From Pirellulales bacterium (GTDB lineage: Bacteria > Planctomycetota > Planctomycetia > Pirellulales > JACPPG01), in assembly GCA_036490175.1 (NCBI GenBank), contig DASXEJ010000381.1, positions 1-64,000 on the forward strand: a stretch of DNA of 64,000 nt, written 5' to 3'. The translations under genes and the position numbers were made by a program. Positions 1 through 6,535 of this stretch are shown piece by piece. Under the pieces are notes generated by a model. The model did no database searches. It worked only from the letters and a program-made list of their open reading frames with translations, and was not told the origin of the DNA. Position 1 is the first letter of the stretch; each line of letters starts with the position of its first letter.

Positions 1-64
1 AAAAATCTGGACTCTGTAAAAATCTCAGTCTCACGTGGCGGGTATGGTTCGGGCCTGGGCGATA

Positions 65-96
65 CCCGGTAGTCGATTGTTCTTACCACTACCGGG
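65..96. repeat. Inverted repeat CCCGGTAGT / ACTACCGGG
   Basis: Perfect 9-bp arms (65-73 and 88-96) are separated by 14 bases. GTCGAT follows both arms (72-77 and 98-103), so there is also a short direct repeat. It could be a recombination site, a protein-binding site or a stem-loop. There is no T-run on either side, so an intrinsic terminator is unlikely. Confidence 0.5.
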
Positions 97-598
97 GGTC
101 GATAGATGTCCTGCACGTGCGATGCCTTCGGGGAGCCTAAGCTCCTCGAATGTCCATTTGCAAGAGTAACGAACGATTATCTGCATCGATTGTCGACGCA
201 ATTACGCTCGGTAAATTCTGTGCTGCCACATGGCGAAGCGGGCGACCATTAATCTGCACATTGGCACGCTACGCTTGCCGGTGCGTACGCTGTGCGTATG
301 GCTAGCGTGTTGGTGTCATTCGTCGTTGCTGTCTTGGCGAACTGTGTCGCTGTGCAACGACGTGACAAGGGCAGGTCGAGGGCAGGGGCATACACCGATA
401 GATCGTGCTGTGGTGGTGCTGTTCTATCGGCTCCGTGCGATTGTTGTTTTATGCGTTCGTGATCTCGCCTATGCACAGGGTACAGCTCTACGGCGTCTAA
501 ACTCGCGGCCCTGATATTTCGACAACTATTGCGACAGGTATTTGCGAGGGTGTTATTGGGGGCGATGGCGTAGGGGCTGATATTGGGGAGATGTAGAA

Positions 599-625
599 CT
601 GGCCAAGGGTGTTAGCCTTGGCCAA
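599..625 (-). terminator. Possible weak terminator hairpin after the small minus-strand genes
   Basis: GGCCAAGG (601-608) and CCTTGGCC (616-623) form a perfect 8-bp stem with a 7-base loop, about 30 bases past the stop of the minus-strand gene ending at 654. On the minus strand it is followed only by AGTTCTAC, not a real T-run. It may be Rho-assisted or just an mRNA 3'-end structure. Confidence 0.35.
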
Positions 626-653
626 GTGTGCTTTGTGGTTGTTGTTGGTGTGG

Positions 654-851
654 TCAGATTCTTGTTCGTTTGATACGTGTTGTGGCCCCACATAGCTTGC
701 AGCGACGTACCTCTACGCGGTAGTGGGCGATGGCTGCTGTACTGATGATTGTTCCATCAGTTGCGGTATGGGTCTCGGTGACTGTGATCTTTCCATAGTC
801 GCCGTATCGTCCTGGGACGTGCCAGCAAAGTGATCTGAGGTAGGCGAGCAT
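654..851 (-). CDS. Small element protein with one CxxC motif
   Basis: A 65-residue protein of unknown function. The start is well supported: AGGAG lies nine bases upstream of the ATG. It ends with a Cys-Lys-Leu-Cys motif and a basic tail, which could be half of a zinc ribbon or a metal site formed by dimerisation. It overlaps the 3' part of the upstream winged-helix frame (713-1141) in another frame, so either the two overlap for real or the upstream frame only reads on for lack of a stop. All neighbours are co-directional and it is probably the last gene of the run. No homologue recognised. Confidence 0.55.
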   Translation of the reverse strand: MLAYLRSLCWHVPGRYGDYGKITVTETHTATDGTIISTAAIAHYRVEVRRCKLCGATTRIKRTRI

Positions 852-1141
852 GGTCTAGCTCTCCTGGGCTGTCGTGGTTGTTTGCGGATGACTTGCCATT
901 TATGGCGTGCGACTTGCTTGATTCGTTTCTTACGGCGAAGGATTCCCAAATGATTTGTAATCAGTTTGCTCGTGAATTTCGTGATCTTCGCAATCTCGGG
1001 ATTGCTTATCGGTTCGGTGGCGTTTAGCAGGAGTTCGTTGATGCGGTACGACTTGGTATTTACCAATGCTCCGAATTCGTCGCGTATGTCGTGCCGTGAT
1101 GGTCTTCCGCTCATCTTGATGCGGTGTTTGCGTTTTCCCAC
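713..1141 (-). CDS. Winged-helix DNA-binding protein of the mobile element
   Basis: Start is a GTG with AGGAG eight bases upstream; that SD overlaps the stop codon of the preceding gene (ends 1152), so the two are translationally coupled. Residues about 30-85 read as a winged helix: a helix with LLLNA, then NPEIAKIT, a recognition helix TSKLITNHLGILRR and a basic wing. The final 45 or so residues are low-complexity and overlap the well-supported 65-residue gene in another frame, so the functional protein may be essentially the first 95 residues. Likely a transcriptional regulator or replication accessory factor; the partner is unknown. Confidence 0.6.
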   Translation of the reverse strand: MGKRKHRIKMSGRPSRHDIRDEFGALVNTKSYRINELLLNATEPISNPEIAKITKFTSKLITNHLGILRRKKRIKQVARHKWQVIRKQPRQPRRARPCSPTSDHFAGTSQDDTATMERSQSPRPIPQLMEQSSVQQPSPTTA

Positions 1142-1151
1142 GATGATGCTC

Positions 1152-1760
1152 CTACTTGGTGGGTTTCTTGCTGGTCAACTTGTACGATCCATCCTCAGTC
1201 TTTGTGGCGAGTTCTTGTCTCACCATCCACTGCATGTGCCCTTTGCAGCGATCTAGCGGTACGCCAGATGCCTTGGAAATGTGGTCTACCGTTTTTGCTT
1301 TCGCTGACAACGCGGCATTAATTGCTCCTGCGGCTGTGGCAATCCGCACGCCGAAGCGATCACGCTTGGGCTTGGCGGGCTTGGTTGCTTTCTTGGTTGC
1401 TTTCTTAGTGGTGGTCTTGGCTTTTTCCTTCGCGACTGTCTTGGCAAATTTCTTGTCATCGGCTGCCAAACGCTTTTTGATTGCGACTGCTGACATGCTC
1501 TTAATCTCCTTCAATGTTTGTGGGGACGCGGGACTTTTGACTAACGATGGTGGCAATGGGCGATGCTCCATTAGGAATTTGGGATCAGGCTTTTCGACTC
1601 TTGGGTTGAGGCCGGCTAAAAGCAGGCTGCGATAGCGACGGCGGGCGGTAATGATCTCCACGCCGTGATAGAGCTTGCTGCTCCGCCCGCCCGTCTTTTC
1701 GCCTTTGTAGTCCCAGGTCAAAACGATGGCAGGCATTCTTCCGCTGATCGCCGTTGGCAT
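1152..1760 (-). CDS. Lysine-rich element protein, possible nucleic-acid binder
   Basis: A 202-residue protein. The ATG at 1760 has GAGGG seven bases upstream. Residues about 100-130 are a Lys/Ala/Thr-rich linker like histone H1 tails (repeated KKATKKATKPAK), followed by a compact C-terminal domain of about 65 residues that looks like a small helix-turn-helix (AGAINAALSAKAKTVDHISKASG type). An internal Met at residue 90 also has a good SD (AAGGAG, nine bases), so a shorter second product is possible. Its SD is inside a pairing leader (1762-1854). Probably binds DNA of the element; function not recognised. Confidence 0.6.
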   Translation of the reverse strand: MPTAISGRMPAIVLTWDYKGEKTGGRSSKLYHGVEIITARRRYRSLLLAGLNPRVEKPDPKFLMEHRPLPPSLVKSPASPQTLKEIKSMSAVAIKKRLAADDKKFAKTVAKEKAKTTTKKATKKATKPAKPKRDRFGVRIATAAGAINAALSAKAKTVDHISKASGVPLDRCKGHMQWMVRQELATKTEDGSYKLTSKKPTK

Positions 1761-1761
1761 C

Positions 1762-1854
1762 TTAAGCCCTCTGTTGGTAAGGGGTTACGCTCCAAGCATA
1801 ACCCCCTCTACAGAGGGGTGCAATGGGCCTTTTGCGGGCCTGCGGCGATAGCAT
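1762..1854 (-). promoter_or_regulatory. Leader ORF and SD-pairing stem-loops before the lysine-rich gene
   Basis: On the minus strand CCCTCTGT (1817-1810) can pair with the adjacent AGAGGGG (1818-1812) or with ACAGAGGG (1774-1767), which holds the SD of the gene at 1760. Between them GGGGTTA and TAACCCC form another hairpin. A 30-codon ORF from ATG 1854 runs through all of this and stops TAA, one base before the gene's ATG. This is the layout of a translational switch in which leader translation decides whether the SD is free. The leader ORF lacks a well-spaced SD, so its translation is inferred. Confidence 0.45.
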
Positions 1855-1882
1855 GGCCCTAGGGGGCATTTTCGAGTGCCGA

Positions 1883-1919
1883 GGGGCTTACGGGGGCAGC
1901 CAGGGGGCTTAAACGGGGG
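1883..1919 (+). other. G-quadruplex motif
   Basis: Four G-tracts of 4, 5, 5 and 5 bases on the plus strand (1883-1886, 1892-1896, 1903-1907, 1915-1919), with loops of 5, 6 and 7 bases, meet the strict G4-loop1-7 rule. A fifth G5 tract lies at 1862-1866. GGGGCTTA recurs at 1883, 1904 and 1916, so the block is also a set of degenerate direct repeats. It lies between two co-directional minus-strand genes, so the C-rich strand is the transcribed RNA sense and the G-quadruplex could form in DNA only. Candidate origin, barrier or protein-binding site. Confidence 0.6.
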
Positions 1920-1972
1920 CTTAGTGGGCCACGAATGGGCCTACTGACGTGATGCAACGGCGTAGTGATCGG

Positions 1973-2614
1973 CTATAGCAGTTTTTTGCCTTTGATATTC
2001 GATGGCAGTATGACGATTTCTTTCTCGTTTCTACCGTTGAAGTACGCGATCACATCTTTCTTCTGACACGTGCCAGTTCTTACGACGGGTTTGTTCGTGC
2101 CGAAGCATAATCGTTTGGCAAACCATTTCGCCTTAGCCTTGTCCACAGTCCATGAAAGTCCGTTGTGTTCGCCACCACGATAGATGGTGAGGACGTCGGG
2201 CAATTTCTCGAATGCCTTCCGGTCGTCCTTTTCCATGATGTGATGCCGCATGGATCTCGTCGCCGAGAGAAACGATTTCCATAACTTCATTTCTTGCCAA
2301 AGGAATTCGGAATCAATCCAAATCTTGCCTAGTAATCGCCAGAAATCTTCGTCTGGTGCGTCTTCCATCGGTAGGTCGAGGAATGCCCTAAGCCGATCGG
2401 TCCTAGGGTGCATAAATACGTATGCTTCCCAATTTCCATCGGCGATGGCCTTATCTAGCGTTGATGTCATCGACTCCATTTTGTTCTGGACTAACGCATT
2501 GAATTGTGCGGCAAGGACTTCGATGTCTGCCGACCACACCTTCGGTTTGTCGTTTTTGCTCTTCTTTTTGGCAACCTTCTTCGACGATTTCCGCGTAGTC
2601 TTGCCCTTGGCCAT
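1973..2614 (-). CDS. Possible ADP-ribosyltransferase-fold protein of the element
   Basis: 213 residues from the ATG at 2614 (GGGGGTGAG upstream; an in-frame GTG at 2668 has no SD). A Lys-rich N-terminus (about residues 3-24) precedes a helical middle. The C-terminal 75 residues have the order expected of an R-S-E class ADP-ribosyltransferase: TIYRGG with Arg, GLSWT with Ser, then NEKEIVI with a Glu-x-Glu. The phrase 'YRG ... GLSWT ... A-WFA' recurs in phage and plasmid proteins as I know them. If active it would transfer ADP-ribose from NAD to a host or phage target; no immunity gene is apparent. Activity and even the fold remain inference. Confidence 0.5.
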   Translation of the reverse strand: MAKGKTTRKSSKKVAKKKSKNDKPKVWSADIEVLAAQFNALVQNKMESMTSTLDKAIADGNWEAYVFMHPRTDRLRAFLDLPMEDAPDEDFWRLLGKIWIDSEFLWQEMKLWKSFLSATRSMRHHIMEKDDRKAFEKLPDVLTIYRGGEHNGLSWTVDKAKAKWFAKRLCFGTNKPVVRTGTCQKKDVIAYFNGRNEKEIVILPSNIKGKKLL

Positions 2615-2922
2615 GCTCACCCCCGGTGCGGTCAGATTCGTGGTGGATAAAAACCCATTTTGCTCCACGAATATAATCTAGGGCTGGCCTATCCTCCCAC
2701 TACCAAGTGGAATTGGTGTAATGCTCATTCGTTGGGCTTGCTTTTTCGCAGTCGCGGGAGCGATTTATAGTGCTCTTTTCTTCGTAATTTCTAGTGCTTT
2801 CAAACACCACACCACCAATACCACCCCTATTACGACCTTTGCGTCTTCAAGAAACCCCTATTTTTCTAGGGTATTTCCATGTCGTGGGGTGTCACAAAAC
2901 GTAGTGTAAAAACCCCAGTTCA
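2615..2922. other. Intergenic stretch in the element, with a weak hairpin
   Basis: About 300 AT-richer bases without a supported gene. CCCTA (2856-2860) and TAGGG (2867-2871) form a short stem about 50 bases past the stop of the minus-strand gene ending at 2923; it may help end that transcript. CCACT/AGTGG near 2699-2712 is another small palindrome. The minus strand also shows a TATATT that could serve as a -10 for the downstream gene, but no matching -35 is evident. Confidence 0.35.
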
Positions 2923-3117
2923 TCAGTGCCTAGAATGGTTGATAAAGAGCTGGTGCTGTGCGAACCGTTCCCATACCTCTTCCACGTCACGTAGCACGCA
3001 TTCAACCTCGACCTTGGCTGTCCAGTCGCCAGTTGATGCCATCAGTTTACGCATCGAATTGCGGGCCTCGTGCAGATGACGCATCACGCTGTTATGCAAC
3101 TGCTGTTGTTGGGTCAC
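2923..3117 (-). CDS. Small helical protein overlapping the polymerase-like gene
   Basis: 64 residues from a GTG at 3117, preceded by GGAGAG with a six-base spacer; this fits better than the in-frame ATG at 3153. The start lies inside the 3' end of the polymerase-like gene (stop at 3092), an overlap of 26 bases that implies translational coupling and a linked role. The sequence (Gln-rich start, then EARNSMRKL and EVECVLRDVEEVWERF) looks all-helical, possibly coiled-coil. No homologue recognised; an accessory or processivity factor of the polymerase would be a reasonable guess, nothing more. Confidence 0.55.
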   Translation of the reverse strand: MTQQQQLHNSVMRHLHEARNSMRKLMASTGDWTAKVEVECVLRDVEEVWERFAQHQLFINHSRH

Positions 3118-4366
3118 GATAGCTCTCCAAACTGAGGTTAGGCCGAACTCCATAGCGGTTGAATTCGGCCAGGATCATTCGTCGGACCAGCCCTACATCT
3201 GCACGCTTCATCAGGAATGAATCATGCACGGTATACAGAGCTAGTTTGGGCCGTTTGGCCCTGATCTTGTTGCAAATCCCTCTGATAAAAATGGTGGCTT
3301 CGTAGTTTTGCAATATCCACGCCGATCGGCGGTAGTCGGTTCGCTTTAACTCCTCAAGCATGGCAGCCACTGAGGGATAGCGATCCTCAAACCGGTTACG
3401 CAATTTCGACCGCCATGACGGTTTGCCGAAAAATACCTCCGCGTAAAACCGAGTCTTAAACCGGTTGCGATCCTCGCCCCTCTCCATCAGGCTTTCGTAA
3501 AACCGCCCTCGCTCGCATAGCTCGATATACTCCTCCACGTCAGGGTGTCGATCTGCCTTGGTCGCGGGTTGTTGGTCCGCATACCGATAAGGATCTCTGC
3601 CATCCTCGAACGTACGCAGCAACAATCTCTGCTTACTTTTCCCGGCTCGAAAAAACTGCCTTGCACAAATGCCAGCGATAAGCGGCTGGCTGTTGGCTAG
3701 GTCGAGTGATACCAGCGGTTCGCCGTCGACCCGCAAGCAGGGGCGTAGCTGCTTGGCAAGTGACGTTATCGGGGTATGCACACGGCCGAACCGATCGCAC
3801 GTCAACGGTAGCTCTCCATCGACGAACTTCTGGCAGGTTTCCAGCAACTGCAATCGGTACGCCCCTACCGTCAACGTGCTACCCTCATCAGGCACCATCG
3901 TGGCTACGATCGACTCTGCCAGCGGCATGTCAAACGTCAGCACCGCTAGCCTTCGCTTAAGCCATTCATGCACCGGCAGCAGCGATACCGTAGCGGTCCC
4001 ATACGCGACCCGAATGGCGTGGTCGACCGATTCATCACGGCACCTCACTCGGCGGGTGTGACGATAGCCTGGGGCCAGTCGAAAGCCATACGACTTGTGG
4101 CCCTGTTGGGCTTGCTTGTCACACTGCACTACTCCACTGTCAATCAGTGCATTGCGGAGTGTCTTGTAGACACTGACGGGAATGACTTTCGTGAGATAGT
4201 CGTACTTGAGCCGTATGTACCCTCGGTTGTCTGCCTGCCAACTAATCCACTTCCAATGCAGCAGATTCAAAAAGTAGTGGGCGTAGTCGCGTTGCGACTT
4301 GGGGAACATTTTTGGGTCGTACATCACTGGGATGTAGAACGATGCCGGTTTATCCGTCCATGCCAT
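3092..4366 (-). CDS. Compact family A DNA polymerase-like protein of a mobile element
   Basis: 424 residues. Three motifs in order match the family A palm and fingers: motif A LDLANSQP (Asp222), an O-helix-like motif B with Arg300, Lys304, Thr305, Tyr308 and Phe312 (the R-x3-K-T-x2-Y-x3-aromatic pattern of T7 DNA polymerase) before a Gly, and motif C VHDS (His381, Asp382). FGRVHT at 193-198 resembles the conserved GR-x-[HS] stretch before motif A. There is no 3'-5' or 5' exonuclease domain, and at 424 residues it is much smaller than PolA. The N-terminal 120 residues may be a DNA-binding or priming part. It probably replicates or repairs the element. The motif A spacing (Asp to Gln five residues, not three) and the Ser in place of the motif C Glu are unusual. 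The structured leader suggests tight translational control, as for plasmid replication proteins. Confidence 0.7.
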   Translation of the reverse strand: MAWTDKPASFYIPVMYDPKMFPKSQRDYAHYFLNLLHWKWISWQADNRGYIRLKYDYLTKVIPVSVYKTLRNALIDSGVVQCDKQAQQGHKSYGFRLAPGYRHTRRVRCRDESVDHAIRVAYGTATVSLLPVHEWLKRRLAVLTFDMPLAESIVATMVPDEGSTLTVGAYRLQLLETCQKFVDGELPLTCDRFGRVHTPITSLAKQLRPCLRVDGEPLVSLDLANSQPLIAGICARQFFRAGKSKQRLLLRTFEDGRDPYRYADQQPATKADRHPDVEEYIELCERGRFYESLMERGEDRNRFKTRFYAEVFFGKPSWRSKLRNRFEDRYPSVAAMLEELKRTDYRRSAWILQNYEATIFIRGICNKIRAKRPKLALYTVHDSFLMKRADVGLVRRMILAEFNRYGVRPNLSLESYRDPTTAVA

Positions 4367-4372
4367 GTCGAA

Positions 4373-4440
4373 ATTCTTCCTTTCAAATGGGTGACCCGAT
4401 CGGCTGTCATGCGAAAGGAAGAATCACAACAGCCGATCGG
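4373..4440 (-). promoter_or_regulatory. Interleaved inverted repeats (possible pseudoknot) sequestering the polymerase SD
   Basis: Two perfect 12-bp inverted repeats are interleaved. In minus-strand order: S1 arm CCGATCGGCTGT (4440-4429), 4 bases, S2 arm ATTCTTCCTTTC (4424-4413), 5 bases, S1 arm ACAGCCGATCGG (4407-4396), 11 bases, S2 arm GAAAGGAAGAAT (4384-4373). The last arm contains AAGGAAG, the SD of the polymerase-like gene (ATG nine bases on). The topology is that of an H-type pseudoknot, or of two alternative hairpins with loops of 21 and 28 bases. Either way S2 hides the SD. Full-length formation of both 12-bp stems at once may be sterically hard. Confidence 0.7.
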
Positions 4441-4469
4441 AATCGACGCGGGAGCGACCCGCTACCCAT
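4407..4469 (-). CDS. Putative 20-codon leader peptide before the polymerase-like gene
   Basis: ATG at 4469 reads MGSGSLPRRFRSAVVILPFA and stops at TGA just before the 3' arm of stem S1. Its codons cover the 5' arm of S1 and all of the anti-SD arm of S2. A ribosome finishing here would melt S1 and cover the anti-SD, freeing the polymerase SD. This is reminiscent of the leader peptides that govern replication genes of IncI-type plasmids, though there the pseudoknot activates. The only SD candidate, GAGGA, is 16 bases upstream, which is too far to be strong, so translation of this ORF is a hypothesis from layout. Confidence 0.4.
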   Translation of the reverse strand: MGSGSLPRRFRSAVVILPFA

Positions 4470-4727
4470 TAGTATTTTCTGCGTATCCTCGAATTGACTT
4501 CTGGTTGCCCTCAATTGGTTGCTATGTCGTTACTCGCACACCCGCTAGGCCAGCCCCTCGGCCCCATCGCGTACGGGGCTCACTGACCGCCGATCGACTG
4601 CCAAGGCCCCTCGGTTCGCCTTTGGGTGCCGAAGGCCCTTAGGGGGTCGCTGGCGGGCTCGGTTCGACCCGTCGCCCCCTGTTTAGCCCGATAGTTGTGC
4701 CGTTTACGACGAAAAGCACGGTATCAA
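4441..4727. other. Element right end, GC-rich hairpins, junction with broken chromosomal gene
   Basis: No gene. GCGGG/CCCGC (about 4449-4463) forms a small hairpin just upstream of the pseudoknot region. AGCCCC/GGGGCT and GGGGGTCG/CGACCC pairs lie between 4550 and 4680. AGGCCCTTAGGGGG (4633-4646) echoes GGCCCTAGGGGG at 1855-1866 in the same element. Similarity to the squalene-cyclase-like family begins only at the Trp codon at 4728, so the insertion junction must lie within a few bases of about 4720. Confidence 0.45.
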
Positions 4728-5405
4728 TGGGTTTCATCGTCGAACGATGCCGCCACGACGGGCAAGCTGCACCCGATCACACGCCAGGCGCTCGACAAGA
4801 TGTGGACGCTACAGCGCGAAGACGGCGGATGGACCTGGCTGAAGTGCGATTGGCCGCCGATGGAATCCGATGATCATTTCGGCGTTGCGTTTGCAGCCAT
4901 TGGGGCGGGCGTCGCGCCGGACGGATACGCCGACACGCCGGCGGCCAAGGCCGGCTTGGACAAGATCCGCACCTACCTGGCGAACAACCCTCCGCCGACC
5001 TTGCATCATAAGGCGATGGTCATGTGGGCCTCGACGTACGTGCCGAACCTGATGACCGATGCCGACCGGCAGGCGTGCATCGATACACTGCGCGGCCTGC
5101 AGCACGACGACGGCGGTTGGGGGCTGGCCACGCTGGGCAACTGGCAGCGCGGCGACGGCACACCGCAGGACACCGCGGCCAGCGATGGCTACGGCACCGG
5201 CTTCGTCATCTATGTGTTACGTCGCGCAGGAATTGCGGCCGACGACGCGCAAATCCAGCGTGGCATTACCTGGCTCAAGACCCATCAGCGGGAAAGTGGC
5301 CGCTGGTTCTCGCGGTCGTTGCACGCGGACAGCAAACACTATATTTCGCACGCGGGCACGGCCTTCGCGCTATTGGCGCTGGCCTCTTGCGATGCGGCGA
5401 AGTAG
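4728..5405 (+). pseudogene. 3' part of a squalene-hopene-cyclase-like repeat protein, start lost
   Basis: About 226 codons of a prenyltransferase/squalene-oxidase repeat protein (alpha-alpha barrel). QW-type repeats are visible: LQREDGGW and LQHDDGGW, then a GRWFSRS repeat near the end. Planctomycete relatives as I recall them are secreted proteins of roughly 350-400 residues; the N-terminal signal and first repeats are missing here. The open frame extends left only to a TTG at 4695 next to a stop, has no SD, and encodes unrelated residues before WVSSSND. I infer that the mobile element on the left inserted into this gene. The C-terminus is intact, with no frameshift, suggesting a recent event. 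Confidence 0.75.
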
Positions 5406-5467
5406 GGACACGACGATGGAATGGTGCGATCGACAGTGGCAGCGCGCCAGTCGTTGCGGGGCTACTG

Positions 5468-6535
5468 CTACTTCTTCCACGGAATGTGATAGCCGTCGAC
5501 GTTGAGCCTAATGCGGTACAGCTTCTTGTCGACGGTTACATACAGCGTGCTTGCCTCGGCGCCGATCCCGAATTCGCAATTGCTCGGCAAGCCTTCGGTC
5601 GCCTCGACGTCGGCCGCTACCGTGGCCGTGGGAATAAAGGCCAGTTCCTTGCCTGCGGGATCGAGCACTAGTATTCCCGGCCGCTTGGCGCTGCGTGCCG
5701 CCAGGTAAAGATTCCCTTGCACGTCGATGGTCATGCCGTCGCAGCCATCTTCCTTGCCGAAATCAATCAAGGTGTGGCGTGGCCCACTGACCGTGCCTGC
5801 TGCAGACAAGCCGAAGGCGTAGACCTTCATGGCACCTTTCGCCGGTTTGACGCCGGCCTGGATGCGATCGCTGCCGTTGTTGGTATCGGCAACGTACAGT
5901 GTCTTCTGGTCCGGGCTGATGGCGATGCCGTTGGGCTTTTCGACATCGTGCGTCACTTCATTCACCTTGCCGTCGGCGTCGATCCGATAGACGGCCCGCT
6001 GCTCGAGCTCGCGCGGTTCAGTTCCCAAGTAACGCGGATCGGTGAAATAGATGCGTCCTTGCTCGTCCAGACATAGATCGTTGGGAGCGTTGAAGTGCTT
6101 TCCCTGATAACGGTCGGCGAGCGTCGCGCGCTCGCCCGTCTTTACGTTCCAGCGAGACACGCGGCGGCCCCCCTGGTCTGAACCCTCGCAGGCGATGAGT
6201 TGGCCCTGGGCGTCGAATGCCAGTCCGTTTGCTTTGCCGCTGTCGGCCGTGAAGGTTGACGTTTTTTGCGTGGCCGGATCGAAGCGGACGATTAATCCAT
6301 GGTCTGCCCCTTCCGGGATATCGGTGAAGTAAATGCTGCCGTCGGGGGCAACCGCCGGACCCTCGGTCAATCCGCCGGCGATTGGCGCGGTGCGCGTGTA
6401 GAGCAGCTCGAGCCGTGCATTGGCAGGCACAATATCATTGTCGGCTGCCAGAACCGCGCGCGGTGCCAGCGAAACCACGAGCAGCAGAGCCGCCACTACC
6501 GGTCGCCGGCATTTTTCGTTGATCTTGATGCGCAT
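5468..6535 (-). CDS. Secreted SMP-30/gluconolactonase-family protein
   Basis: 355 residues with a signal peptide (basic start, hydrophobic run to residue about 30, cleavage after VLAA). The rest is a six-bladed propeller of the SMP-30/LRE family: TEGPAVAPDG near the start gives the metal-binding Glu, NAPNDLCLDEQG the Asn pair, KPNGIAISPD a third blade and DGMTIDVQGN the catalytic Asp. Such enzymes hydrolyse sugar lactones with a divalent metal. The substrate cannot be read from sequence. It is convergent with the truncated cyclase-like gene and has about 400 bases of upstream sequence holding a dispersed repeat. Confidence 0.85.
   Translation of the reverse strand: MRIKINEKCRRPVVAALLLVVSLAPRAVLAADNDIVPANARLELLYTRTAPIAGGLTEGPAVAPDGSIYFTDIPEGADHGLIVRFDPATQKTSTFTADSGKANGLAFDAQGQLIACEGSDQGGRRVSRWNVKTGERATLADRYQGKHFNAPNDLCLDEQGRIYFTDPRYLGTEPRELEQRAVYRIDADGKVNEVTHDVEKPNGIAISPDQKTLYVADTNNGSDRIQAGVKPAKGAMKVYAFGLSAAGTVSGPRHTLIDFGKEDGCDGMTIDVQGNLYLAARSAKRPGILVLDPAGKELAFIPTATVAADVEATEGLPSNCEFGIGAEASTLYVTVDKKLYRIRLNVDGYHIPWKK

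Larger units (their letters stand above)
1..653. other. Left-edge region of the element with no supported gene
   Basis: No reading frame here has both a ribosome binding site and a sequence I recognise. The possible minus-strand frame from a GTG at 691 down to 497 is low-complexity (Asn/Pro/Ser-rich), lacks a Shine-Dalgarno and overlaps the end of the upstream gene. The stretch does hold two clear inverted repeats (65-96 and 601-623), annotated separately. Base composition matches the low-GC element to its right, so the element very probably continues beyond the window. Confidence 0.5.

Noticed and set aside
230-514. Open frame of 94 codons at the left edge
   Set aside because: No SD, composition unlike the other element proteins, opposite strand to all supported genes there, and a competing open frame on the other strand.
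497-691. Minus-strand frame of 64 codons starting at GTG
   Set aside because: No SD, low-complexity Asn/Pro/Ser sequence, overlaps a better-supported gene and a hairpin.
4661-4670. GGTTCGACCC resembling a tRNA T-loop at the element boundary
   Set aside because: No T-stem pairs around it and no acceptor or anticodon arms can be found; the flanking chromosome is a protein gene.
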